Shown here piece after piece: positions 51,894 through 63,448 of a DNA stretch of 64,000 nucleotides. The notes under the pieces were generated by a model. That model was given only the letters and a program-made list of their open reading frames with translations, made no database searches and was not told the DNA's origin. The DNA is from Cordia subcordata (lineage: Eukaryota > Streptophyta > Magnoliopsida > Boraginales > Cordiaceae): positions 25,212,001 through 25,276,000 of the forward strand of contig JAPTOF010000003.1 of NCBI GenBank assembly GCA_028554755.1, given 5' to 3'. Both the position numbers and the translations under genes were made by a program. How positions within the stretch are numbered: position 1 is the stretch's first letter; the number at the start of each line of letters is the position of its first letter.

Positions 51894-53149
51894 ATGTTTT
51901 CGTCTAAGGACAAAGGCAAAGGAAAGGCAACATCATCAACAAAGACGCCCCCAACAACAAAGAGCTGGTACTCTATGAGTATAGCATCAATGGCGTCTGC
52001 CCAATCTTCAACAACACTACAGCAAAAAGATGTTCCCATCTCAACATCAAATACCTTTACCCCCTTGAGAACATTTTCTCAAGCAACCCAACAATCACCC
52101 TCAACACAGACCAAACCCCAACAAATAGCCCAAACACCCCCACAAAAGAGTCAGTATATCCACAGAATTTCACTCAGAATAACGTGGATAGAACCAGACT
52201 TTCAACACTTCAAAGACCCTTGGAAAGTCCTCCAAGAACTTTCCTTTCCATTTTACTTCCCAAATCAACACAACCAAAAAACCCAGGTGTTTTACGAATT
52301 CATTCTCGTGGACACCAATTCCATCAACGTCACCCATAACAAAGACAAGAACAACATGGTAACCCATTCCAAGCTCCAGATCAAGCGGATCATCACCCCC
52401 GCAGAATGGATTGCCACACACAAGACTCTCCAGTCTTGTCAACAGTTTTTCGAAAAATTTTCACCCTCCAGTTTCAACTATTGGGATTATGTTGAAGCAT
52501 AGACAAAAATTTTGTATTTTCAAAATAAATCCCATCAACATTCTTGGTTTATCTTTTTCTGTAATCAATTCAATTTTTCAAAAACCCCAGTTTGGTTTTT
52601 ACAAAACTGGTGGCACAACTTTGGTGGAATTGAAGGAATTCTTCCTCCTTCGATTTTATCGTGTTTTCAACATTTTCAAAAGTCCCTCAAAACTCTCGAT
52701 AAATGGAGATTTTTCGATTCTCTATTTATCTTTTATGTTAATTTCAACATTGTTTGGATTTTGTCATGGGATCTTAGCATTTTTTATGACGGTAAAGAAC
52801 CGCCATCCCTCTGCAGGATGTTTCGCATCAAGTGGTAAGACAAATTTGACCAATCCAAGCTCAACATCCAGGTCGTTCAGCAATGGTTCAAAGATCATCC
52901 AGAGGCCTGGAGTCAAGGTGTTCAACAACAGTCCCATTCCTCCTGCGCAAAAATCAATTGCAGGTTCAGCTGGCCTATGCAATAAACCCTAAGGAGATTG
53001 CCAGACTCATTAGGGAACTCAACAAGGAATTTCAAGACCTGGGAGAAGAGTCGGATGATTCGACCCAAACCCCGGATCCAAGCCCGGATCAAAATGAGGA
53101 TCCAGATTTTGGTCTGGATGACATCAATATTGACACTCAAGCGTTTTGA
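51894..53149 (+). pseudogene. pararetroviral ORF2, function unknown (broken)
   Basis: It starts at ATG 51894, directly after the end of RNase H. The frame runs to TAG 52500-52502, continues to TAA 52836-52838 and on to about 52982. The C-terminal acidic part (rich in Asp/Glu/Pro) is in another frame, to 53149, so two stops and a frameshift have accumulated. The N-terminus is Ser/Thr/Gln-rich. A middle region rich in aromatic residues contains VWFLQNWWHNFGG. I do not recognise an enzyme. A second ORF of unknown function downstream of the polyprotein is known in some plant pararetroviruses, and this is inferred to be such a protein. Confidence 0.6.
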
Positions 53150-53200
53150 TCCAGTCAACACCAACAGCAGGAGAGCCCGACAGCAAAGCAGATGGTACGC

Positions 53201-53535
53201 CAACTTTCGGTGCAAAAGCAACACGCGTAGATTACTTTTGTCATCTCAACAACTTTCGGTGCAAAAGTAGATTCACGGGTTCAACTTTTCAACAACTTTT
53301 GTCAATTTCAACAATGTAGATTCCTGACAACATCATTGTTCACAGGAATCCAAAGTAGCTTTAGGACCGCTCTCTTTTACTTTTCTTCTTCTCTTAGTCT
53401 ATTTAAGACTAAAATTTTTGTACATTAGGTAGAAGCTGGATAGAGGATTGAGAGCACTTGTATATTGAGTGTTTATATTTCTGTACTTCCGTTCTCAGGT
53501 GTAAATCTTTGAAGAATCAATATCAATAACAATCT
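53201..53535 (+). promoter_or_regulatory. pararetroviral intergenic region / promoter-like segment
   Basis: Two identical 18-bp repeats, caactttcggtgcaaaag, lie at 53201-53218 and 53250-53267, followed by further acttttgtca/caacaactttt variants. The TATA-like box TATTTAAG is at 53400-53407, and a leader with polyadenylation-like caataa (about 53530) follows. Its position after ORF2 and before the leader is where caulimovirids place their pregenomic RNA promoter. No tRNA-Met primer site was found. Activity in the host is unknown. Confidence 0.6.
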
Positions 53536-53615
53536 ACTTCTTCAACAGGTTTGCCTGAATTTATTTCCAACAATATTTTCAATATACAAGTTATCTTCAA
53601 CATATTTGTTTGTTT

Positions 53616-53657
53616 AAATTTGTAAGAGGTCAGTGGCAAAAGCGCTCTTACAGATTT
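53616..53657. repeat. inverted repeat at movement-block inversion junction
   Basis: The left arm aaatttgtaagag (53616-53628) and right arm ctcttacagattt (53645-53657) pair with one mismatch across a 16-base loop. They sit exactly where plus-strand viral leader gives way to the minus-strand movement-protein block. Confidence 0.75.
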
Positions 53658-53669
53658 ATTGAATTTCAA

Positions 53670-54625
53670 TTATATTTTGTTTTGTTTATGTATCTCTGTT
53701 TGTCCTGGGTGAAAATAAGTTCTCCTAACCGATTCGAAGTCAGAGGTACTAAACCTGATTTTCTCTTGACTGTTGAACTTGATTTCGGCTGTGCCATCCT
53801 GGTGTTGCTCGATGGAGGCGAGGTCGTTGTGTTGTTGAGGCAAGCTTGGTGTTGGCTTCGGGACCGTCCATTTCGTTGGGATCTCGATCTCATGCCACTT
53901 GATTGCCTTAGGAACAAAAGTGAGCCCCTTGTTGTTTTCAAATGTTGTTTGCAAAAGCAAAGTCTCACCTTTGGTGTCAGTTTTTAACACTTTTGGGTTC
54001 AAAACGGTTTTCATGACCTTATAATAAACACGATAAATGACAACCAAAGAAACAATGTTGGGATCCATGTTGAAACCACTTGTTTTCATGTCCAGAGTCA
54101 AAACTTTTGGAGTTCCTGGACAGTTGAGTGCAACAAAAAAATTTGGATAACAGTTGAAAAATACTGGTCCTGATGATAGACTGGATGCAACCGTGCCTAA
54201 CAATGAATCAGCATAATTTTGGTGACGAGCGTCACGAAGACATAAAAGAACAGAGTTGTTGAGACCATCTCTAGTCAAAGGTTTGACTGCAATGGTAACT
54301 AAACCTATATGCATGATGTTGTACTTTTGTGCATGCTTGTTGATGGCTTTTTGAGAAAGCAGTTGAATTGATTGAACAGGTTCATCCACACTCATAGTCT
54401 GTTCAACCGTGTTAATTTGGTAACTTGTTGAAAAATCAAAAGTATGGGTTTTGTAAACTTGAGAGATCGGAACCTCTGGCAAGGTCCAATCAGAAAAATG
54501 TTGTTGAATTTCAGAAAACTTTTGTTTTTGTTTATTTAAAACATTTGTTGAGTTACTACTAGATGCAGATGCAAGTTGTTTACTTGAATGGCTTTTCAAA
54601 AACCTATCCAAATTAAAAAAATTTT
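53670..54625 (-). pseudogene. pararetroviral movement protein ORF, inverted, uninterrupted
   Basis: The minus-strand frame is open for about 317 codons without a stop. It resembles the caulimovirid cell-to-cell movement protein of the 30K superfamily, with blocks such as LTRDGLNNSVLLCLRDARH and SSGPVFFNCYPNFFVAL. The C-terminus is charged and Gln/Pro-rich. No ATG precedes the first recognisable residues, so the N-terminus is missing or was part of a polyprotein. It lies opposite in strand to the other viral genes. With host or filler DNA upstream (54626-54810) it probably has no viral promoter of its own. Confidence 0.75.
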
Positions 54626-54810
54626 AAAAACACTGTTAAAAAAAAACAAATCCAAATAGACTTTCAGTCTAAATGAAAGTAACACATGACAATAGATTGA
54701 AAACAACACTTGACAATAGCATAATGCAACACTTCAATTTTAATGTGTATAGTATAGAAATGATGCATAGATGTAACTTATAATTTGTGAATGTATTATG
54801 GTAGATATAC

Positions 54811-55251
54811 AAATATTTTAGAAAGGAGCAAGTTTATTATTTTTTTCTTTACCTTTTTATCTTTATTCTTGATATATCTTTGCTCTTTTATTTTATCATC
54901 ATCTTTTATCTTTGATATTATGGTATACTTAATAATATACGTGTATTGGATTAAATTAAAAAATTAGTAATACATTTTCTCAAGATAAAGAAACAACTAT
55001 AGTTTTAACTAATATTTTATTTTTATGTTCTTAATGATTCTTTTAACAATATAAGTTACTTTCCAACTCTACTAACCAAACACATAAAGAAAAATTTATT
55101 TTTTGTCATAAGAACTTCTATTCAAATAAGTAAATACTTATAATTAAAAACTAAAAGGAAATGTCTAGAGTTATTATAATAACAAGTTGTTTGATTCAGG
55201 GAATGACTTTTTATTCTTAGAAATTCCATCTGTTTATTATTATATAAAGTA
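54811..55251 (+). repeat. 441-bp direct repeat, right copy
   Basis: This partner of 46640-47080 is offset by 8171 bp throughout, with no indel. Sequence left of the first copy and right of the second is unrelated, as expected if one target segment was duplicated on both sides of the insertion. Confidence 0.93.
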
Positions 55252-58200
55252 AGGTACATTCATTTTAAATATACCATATATCCTTTTCTCATACATTTTT
55301 CTCTCTAAAATTTCTTTTTCATTAATTTATAACATATCTTAACTGAGCAATATTTTGAAAGTCAAATATTTTATACTGATTAGAGTCATATGTGTGCAAT
55401 GATTTTATTTCCTAATTTAAAATGAACATTGTATTTTCAATTATAAATTATTTCATAATTTTATTTTTTGTAGGTAGTTTGATATTATATTTTGGTCAAC
55501 TAATTTAGTATCTATATATATTATAAAATAATTTTTTGCCCTCTTAGTTTATGTCATGTATCATCATGTCATACCTTTTTTTCTTTGGAAAAAAAAAATA
55601 GTCATTCACCTTCTATTTCTACAAAAAAATACTTCATAATTATCTTTCTCCTCTCTCTATATATTTTCTTTCCTATTCGCATCTTTCTATCTATTTTATT
55701 TTAATTTTTTTCTAAATTATTTGATTTTGTAAAAATATAAAACTTAAGTATCAATAATAAATAAAGACATTAAAAATACTAATTTTTTTCGTGTATCACA
55801 CTGTTGTAGTATAGCATAGTTCTTGTTATATATCATATCTTTTTTACCACTTAGCTAATAAAGTAGCTATTATATGAATTTCTAAAGTTTATGTAACATT
55901 TAAGTGGATATCTAAATTGCAAATGATTTATTAATTATTAGGTAATTTTTGTTCAAACCCTTCTATTTATTTTTGTTATCTAAAAAATATGGCCTTTATT
56001 CAAAACTAAAATTGATATTTTATTCTTTGTTCATGGATAACTAGAGCGATAGATCTTGTATTTCTGATACGAATGTATGTCTTTTAAAAATAGAATACAT
56101 GACTTTATCTCTTTATATATTTATTTAATTATTATACAACATTTCTATATATATGTTATATTACTTTTAACTATAATCTTTAAAAATAATAAACAATTTC
56201 ATCCTACATCTAGATTAATCCTATCCTTCTTTTTGTTTTATATTCTCTATATAAAATTATATCTTTTGAAACATCATTAGTATTAAAAACCAACCAATAA
56301 TAAAATTTTAAAAAATATATATCTCATCATCACATAAAATGAAAAATTTTGTCATGAACAATAAATAAATATATTAGATGAAAAAGTCTGTCATAAATAA
56401 TAAATAAATATATTAGGAACATGCATTTTCTCGTGTATTACACAGGATATGCTCTATTTATTGAATAAGAAAACATGCATGATTTTATTTTATGTTGACA
56501 AGAAAATCTTTTCGTTCAGCGCTCACCTCACCACAAGAATCTACCTTAAGCTATGTTATTTATGGTGGAACTATATGTGTAGACAAATATTTTCAAAAGA
56601 AGCATAGACATATCACCTATCTTTAGTCTTTTGAAAAGAACCCAAAATTTGAGAGTTTAAAAGTTTGAAAAGCAAAGCAATACTAAAAAGATAAAAGAAA
56701 TTTCAAAGGATTAAAGCAATACTAACTATATCATTGGCAACAATTATTTTCAACAAAAAATGTCGCTAATTTTCCTCATTTGACACGAGAATTGGCTGGA
56801 GCAAATAGTCTGCCCAACTCAAGAAATAGGCCTAAAATCTTTAACCATAGTTTCCAGCCTTCTCAAGAAACCAGGATTAGGTTTTCTCATTTCTCCACCT
56901 CGCCCTGTCTCCCAAAAAAACACACACTGAAAACTTTAGATCGGAGAGTGATGTAGAATTTAATTCTGGTGATCTTGCACAGGATATACTACACTAGTAT
57001 GTTCCTTAAAATAGTTGTTGTGTCTAAATAATCCCTCAAATCATTGTTGTATATGGATGGTCCTATCTAGCTGGGAGGTCCATGGGTTGACTTCAAGAAT
57101 AGCTTGGTGCTGATGGCTTGGTGATATACTTGGGTGAGTGCATGGTAGTTTATTCTTCTTGTCTTCTTTTTTTTGTTTTCACCGAGAAAGAGCTTATAGC
57201 AATAGTGTTCTCCTTTGATAAGTTTTGATCATACATTATTGGGTCTAATGTCATAGTTAACACCAATCATGCGCTCGATTGCTTCATTCTTTTTCTAGGA
57301 TCTTCCAAATGAGTTTATCTTCATTTCTTCTCTTCCAAAAGACCCTTGGCTTTGCTTGATTATCAAATCATCATCCTCTCTCTCTCATTGCCCTCTTATG
57401 GTGTTTAAGAGAAATGAGTCTCCATAGAAAGCAAAGGCGTTTGATTCTTCCAAAAAACTAAATAAAACCCTGCAAAAGAAGAAGAAATCACATTTTTTAT
57501 TTACTTCTTCAGTTACATTATTTTCCTCATTGGCTTGAGACCTCATTTTTTGATGTTCTTCTCCTGCTTTGTCGTGGACTCCATTTTCTCTCTCTCCTTT
57601 TTTGTGTGTGTGTGTGAAACAATAGAAAGACAGACGAGGCAAGAATGCAAATGTAAATATTCAAGAACTATATCGAAAGACTTTACAGAGAATTTTTCAT
57701 CACAAAAAGGAAATAAAGTGTCCACTAAGCATATATTCCAAGTGACGGCAAGTCAATTTAAACAGGATTTTATTTATGTTTCTGTATGAGAATATTAGTT
57801 AAGTAAAATATATGTTCATAATTGATTCCTTCCTTCAATGCTCAATTGTTATGAACCACGTTTTCCCCTATCACATGTTGGTTAACATTTTAATCCACGG
57901 CTGGGAGTGTATTGATTGGGACAAACGTGAATGATTGACTATTTCGTTGTTTAGTTTTTGCCTTATTTAAAAAAAAAAAAAACTTTCATTTACATATAAT
58001 TTTGAGCACATTTTCTCGCGAGGCTTACCAAAGATGCTTCACATCCAACAATGTTCACTGTGCACCAGAAAACGTTTAGCTATGCATATTACGCATTATA
58101 TTTCGTCTTTGTGCTCAGTATTTTATTGTAAAGACGAAACTAACCTCCAATAATTTTTTCATATCTCACCATAATTAAACCTATTCTACAATTTGGTTTC

Positions 58201-61200
58201 TATTTATGCCACTCATGCACTGTTTATGCTCAGAATCATCATTTCATTTCTTCCTCATACGCAAGCTGATATGTGGTATACTATATTCGATAGTATTACT
58301 TCTCAAATCATTATTATTATTTTTTATTTAACTTAACGTGCCATTCAAATAATTCAGTCAAACTACTGTTTTAATCTTTTTTTTGTTTTTCATACATAAA
58401 TTTTCTCATACTTTTCTCTCTCTTCCAATCTTTATTCCCACTTTTTCCCTTGAACCATATCTTTTTTCAAATCATATTAGTCTTCCCCTATATTTAAGTT
58501 ATTCACATATATCTCAATTTCCCACTCATCCCATCCATCGCACGAACAATGTACTAGTAGTCAGTTGTACTTGGCTAGCCTTTATTGTTTGCCCAAAGAG
58601 GACACAATTTGGACAATTTCACACCTGTTAGTAGTATAACTTATGCTGCCCGCACCATTATTCGCAACCTCCGCTGTCGTAGTGATAATTCTGGCAAACA
58701 TTTGCATTGGAGTCAGCTACACCATTCATATACAAGAATGCTCCAAGAATCTTGCTACGGTTGCAGTCCCAGATGACTCAAAATTCAAGATCACCCGCTT
58801 CTATCATGGCAGATAACAAGCTTGTTACTAGTGATGCGATTCTTGGAAATGTGATTCTATTAATATGTTAAAAAACATTTGGGACAACATAGATATTCTT
58901 GGAATATTTTTTCAAAATTTCATAAATTTTATAATAATAATCAATGATGTGTGTCAACATGCCAGTTAAATGATAAGAATTTTTAAGGCCTGCGTGAATC
59001 ACGGGGCTGTGGTGAGGAAGGGCAGCGTATGATAAGTCAATTCCATCATCTGTGCACGTCGAGCATGAGTAAACTAGTTACGTAGGTGAAGCATGAGAGA
59101 AAAGAAACAGAAAAAGAAAAAAACCAAGCTAGGTGCCATTTTTGTGTTTTTTATTTTATTTGTTCACGAACATATTAAATTTTCGACAATGTGATATTTA
59201 TGGAAATACATATTTGTTGAAACAAACATAAGAGTGTCATATTTGACACTTTACTTCCTCATAATCCTATAAAGTTTTGCAAACTAATCACAAAACCATC
59301 CAATAATTATCATAGTGTAGGGCAGTGAGTTAAAAACTTCAGTAAACAACAATAAATTTTTTTAGGAGACAGATCTTCTCGTGACTTCAGCATGAAACCT
59401 AAACCATTCAATTTAAATTAACAGTTCAAGTTTATTAAACCATGTAAGTAAGTAGTCGTAAAATTTACAAACCGACATTGCCACGGGTCCAACACCATTT
59501 TACGATGTCATATGATTTTACCAAAAATTTAGATTCTCTCTTAAAAATATTAAAAAATAGTATATAATTAATTGATTATGACTAAATCATTTGAACTCTC
59601 CTTATAATATTTTAAGAAAATTCAAATATCGATTCCCTTAAAGTTTTAAAAGTTATGTAAAAGAATTTATATTTCAATGTAGATTTTAAAATAGTAATTG
59701 TTCTTTAGTTGCGCGTGTTCTCAAGTGATATGTTACTCGTTTTTAGTGTGAATAATTCAGAAATTAATTTTCGCTCAATGCGTGTTATAATCGGTTTTTT
59801 GTTTTTTTTTAAATGAAAAGGGAAAAAAAAAAAGAGGCGGAGCGCGAGGAAAGTGTAGGTATAATTATAGATTGGACCATTTCGGCTGCTAAATTAACTT
59901 TGAGTTGGTGCGATGCCAGTGGTAACAGATGCAGAAACGCGTGATTATTATTATATTTTTTCCATTGGCTAATGGTATTGTACTATGCATTCTCCAGCAA
60001 ATGACACGTTAGCACCTTTAAGGTCAAAAGGCACTGGATACCCTGAAATACGGCAGCATTTGTGTATTCAGATGAGTTTTTTTTCTTTTTTTCTTTTTTA
60101 TTTCGTGTCCAAAAATGAGGCTTTTTCCTTTTCTTTTTCTTTTTGTCGTCTAATACGTAATACCTTCTTTTTTTTTTTCTTTACATTTTTGCCGTCTAAG
60201 TTGCAACAGTTTCTTCTTGGGTCAAAATAAAGTTTGCAAGATGTCAGTCATTTTTCAAGGGGGATTTCACTTGCAATCTTCTAAATATTTTCAGGTATTT
60301 GATATTTCACAGAATGGAGATTGCTTTATGGATTACTTCTTCGATTTTAACCGTGGCTTTGGATAAAGTTGCTTTGCAAGGAGTCAAGAGTTTTAAACGC
60401 AGCATTTTCATTAATTTGACGTCGCATCCCTTTTATAATAATAATAATAATAATAATAATGTGCCTGTTTGACCATACAAAATTTCTTCCTTCTAATTCT
60501 TGGAAATACCCAATTTATCATATGTTTTACTATAGATGTTATTGTAGTAAGTCAATCACATCCGGGGAAGTAAATGATATCTATAACTCTTCAAGATAAA
60601 AATAAATGAGAAATACAAATTAAAAAAAAAACTGTGACTCTTAGACGTCCAAGAATTGAGAAATTAATAAATTAAATATTTTTAGCCGTATTAAATTTTA
60701 GTCATAATTTGACTGTTGCATTAGTTTTGAACAACTTCTGATATATTTAAATTATTTCGTCTGCCAACTGTCATGGTATGCACAATTCAAAAAGAAATTC
60801 AGATTTTTTTTTTTTTGATATTTCACCAAACATTTTTTTTTATTTTTTTCCTTCCTATATTCTTCTATATGTTGTTGACTTGCTGTTTGTTAAAAGTTAA
60901 AATAAAAAGTTGATGTTTTATAATAAGACAATTGATATGACAAAAACCTAATATATATTACTTTTTGCATAATCCATTTACTACTCCAATTTGGTGCATA
61001 AAAGGAAAAAGAAAAATCCCCAATAGGAGCAGAAGGCACATTATCATTTAATAAACGTGCATAAGCTACCCGAGAGCAGGAGGCACACAACTAACTGGTA
61101 AACAAATTGATGACTATCTTTAGCAATCGAGGATCCTCCCCTAATTCCTATTTAACCTTAACTTTTTAACTTAAAACTTTAACTATATATTTTATATTTT

Positions 61201-61649
61201 AATAAATCATCACCATTGATATAAATAAAAGAGAGTGAGAAAATGAGAATAGAAAATAAATTAATGGTCAAGATTTTTAATATATAAAATACATAGTTGA
61301 AATTTTAGTTTAGAAGGTTAGGACCAAAATAATAATTGGTAGGGGAACCTTATCTATCTTTAGCTATCCAGTTAGTAGACTGATTTATAAACAAAATGAA
61401 AAACGATTGGGGATGGGCACATGTTTTAGTGCCAGTATACCAACTAAACGTGGGTACTCTAATTAAAGGAGCACTTAAAAGGAGTATTGATTAGGTTTCA
61501 AATATTCTACCTTCTTTAATAGAGATTTTGTAAACGACTTGTATCCTATCAACGTGGATTAAACCTCCCCTTCCGATTGGTTTCATTAATTCGAAACTCC
61601 TTCAGGGGAAAAAAAAAATTGTACGATTTTAATGATAGAGAAATGACAC
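55252..61649. other. long AT-rich intergenic region
   Basis: About 6.4 kb without a recognised gene. Open frames at 56077, 57385-57789, 58383-58776 and 59985 carry no domain and are AT- or T-rich. Simple repeats include a (GT)n at about 57604-57616 and a (TAA/ATA)n at about 60437-60460. Poly-T and CT-rich runs occur around 60080-60190 and 60810-60850. I see no RNA gene. Confidence 0.5.
60437..60460. repeat. (ATA)n microsatellite
   Basis: About eight ATA/TAA trinucleotide units in uninterrupted array. Confidence 0.9.
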
Positions 61650-61874
61650 GTTAGGATTGGCTTTTTTAGAAATATTTTTTTAGAACAAATTTTGAAAAAA
61701 AAAAGTATTTTTTTTAGAAGTTGAGAATTTTGACTTAAAAAAAATAACTGTATTTGAGCAGTCTTAGTTTTTTTTGAAAAACTAAGCTAAATAATTATTA
61801 TAAAAAGAACGCGTTTTTTAAAAGAAAAAAATACCATTTTTTTTTTTTGTTTGTAAAAAAGCTAATCCGATCAC
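61650..61874 (-). mobile_element. MITE-like element, copy D
   Basis: About 225 bp begin TTAGGATTGGCTTTTTTAG and end AAAAAAGCTAATCCGATCA, the most diverged termini of the family. Its interior, read on the minus strand, matches the others through a gctcaaatacag-like core and a caattgagaatttt-type stretch. It lies about 250 bp upstream of the RBM42-like start codon, so it may be within the promoter. Confidence 0.6.
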
Positions 61875-62120
61875 ACTTCTCAGTTACTAGGCCCAATCCT
61901 TTGATTTCAGGTTGACACCTCTTCAGCCCAACTTATGTGTCTATAGCTTCGTGTGGGTCCAACCCAAAAGACACAAATAATTATAAATTGCTACTTATCA
62001 CGTATTGAAATTCCTTTTCTATTTCAATTTAAAACCACCGGCTTCTCAAATATTTACAGAAATTCTCTAGTTTACATTCACTTAAACGACGCCGTTTATT
62101 TGATCCTCCAGCCCTAAGCT

Positions 62121-63448
62121 ATGTCGTCGGTGCCATCGACGTCGGCGGCTTCATCGTCGCAGCAATACACGTATACTAGCAGCACATACTTTCCGACGCC
62201 GTTTCACCTGCAGCAACCGCAGCCCTACATCGGCGCCGCCCCTCCTCCTCCCATTCCGGCGCCGGCAGTCGGTCCTCCTGTATATCCGGCTCCCGCTCCT
62301 CTCTATTCCTTGCCTCAGTATCAACAGGCAAGCACATATCTATCTTTTGTATTTTTGCAGTATTTTTTTTTCCAATTTAAACTTAATTTCTCGAGTAATG
62401 TTTTCTTATAATAATTGTGTTGGGGAGAAGATGTATTTTGAAATTAATCAATTATAAGCACCTAAAAGGTAGAAAATTTCTTAGTTCCATAACGTATGTG
62501 TATGTGCATTTGATATATAATTTGCTATAATTTATATCTATATATACCTATAATACTCAGTATGTCCTACAAGCATAACAAAGTTACCAGGTTGTACCTC
62601 GTTTGATAGCTATGTACACATATAAGCATGCCACCCGTGAGCTATAAGAGTTCTGTGGAGTAACATAACAGCCCAAGAAACTTCTTAGGTCTACTTATGT
62701 ATGACGATACTATGGACTACTTTTCCTTGAGGGTTAGCCTAAGCTGCGGTAAAATTTCAAAACAACTGGTCTTCCTGTGCAAGAGTCCGCTAGTAGCGGT
62801 GAATCATGGGTTGGATCAATATGGCAATCAACATCATTGATGTGGATCAGGGAATCTTGTTTATACTCACCTGTTAGAGCTAAATGTCTAGTTGAATGTG
62901 TAGTCTACTTGCATAGGCACAGCCATTGGATATATATTTTTGAGCACGTGGGTGCCTAATTGGATTTGTTTTTGTTTTTTGTACATAGGCCATAGCCTTG
63001 TATTATATGCAAGCATGGAACCTTCTTCCCCCTTTCTCTCCCAAAAAAAAAAAAAAAAGACTTTGCTGCATTAGTATGCAAGAAGTAATAGAAAAAAGAA
63101 AAAGAAAAAAGTGTTCGTGTAAATTCTGAAAGTAGGTTTGCGGCTTGGGATGGCTAAAGTATTAATGAATCCAGGAAATTGTAAGTGATGGAAGAAGCTT
63201 TTGTGGGGAAGCTTTAGTTTCACGAAAGTACTCACCTTAGAGTGCTAATGTTTGGGGATTTGTTTGGCAGGCTCAGCAGTTGTTTCAGAGAGATGCACAA
63301 ACAATAACACCAGAAGCACTCGAGAGTGTCAAAGCTGCAATAGCGAGTAGCGATGTTGAGCATAAAGCAGAGACCAAAAAGAAGGCAATACCTCGCAAAG
63401 CGGCAGGGCAGACCTGGGAGGATCCTACCCTTGCCGAGTGGCCAGAGA
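62121..63448 (+). CDS. RBM42: RBM42-like RNA-binding protein, 5' part (cut by window end)
   Basis: Two exons are visible (62121-62327, 63271-63448), giving 128 complete codons and one extra base. The N-terminus is Ser-rich, then Pro/Ala-rich with PPPPIPAPA. Exon 2 contains RKAAGQTWEDPTLAEWPE, the conserved block just before the RRM domain of RBM42 orthologues. The RRM itself must lie beyond the window; the remaining 550 bases hold no RRM exon. Intron 1 appears to start with GC (CAG|GCAAGC) and end with AG, which keeps the frame. RBM42 binds RNA through its RRM and is linked to splicing and cold-responsive RNA handling in plants. The start fits the first ATG after an AT-rich promoter. Confidence 0.88.

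Larger units (their letters stand above)
47081..54810 (+). mobile_element. endogenous pararetrovirus (Caulimoviridae), rearranged
   Basis: A 7.73-kb block, the size of a caulimovirid genome, is bounded by 441-bp direct repeats. On the plus strand it holds coat protein with a CCHC knuckle, aspartic protease, RT and RNase H in one frame, then a second ORF, then a promoter-like intergenic region. On the minus strand lies a movement-protein ORF. There is no integrase after RNase H and no LTR, which separates it from Ty3/gypsy elements. The gene order starts between movement and coat protein, so the circular genome was opened there. The genus cannot be fixed; the layout with a large ORF1 and an extra ORF2 recalls florendoviruses and petuvirus-like lineages. 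All replication genes carry stops. Confidence 0.85.

Noticed and set aside
53610..53987. Plus-strand 125-codon ORF over the movement block
   Set aside because: It is the antisense shadow of the movement-protein frame, which has recognisable family blocks.
46640..55251. Reading the 441-bp repeats as LTRs of a Ty3/gypsy element
   Set aside because: The ends are not TG...CA, there is no primer-binding site or polypurine tract inside, no integrase follows RNase H, and the movement and coat proteins are caulimovirid.
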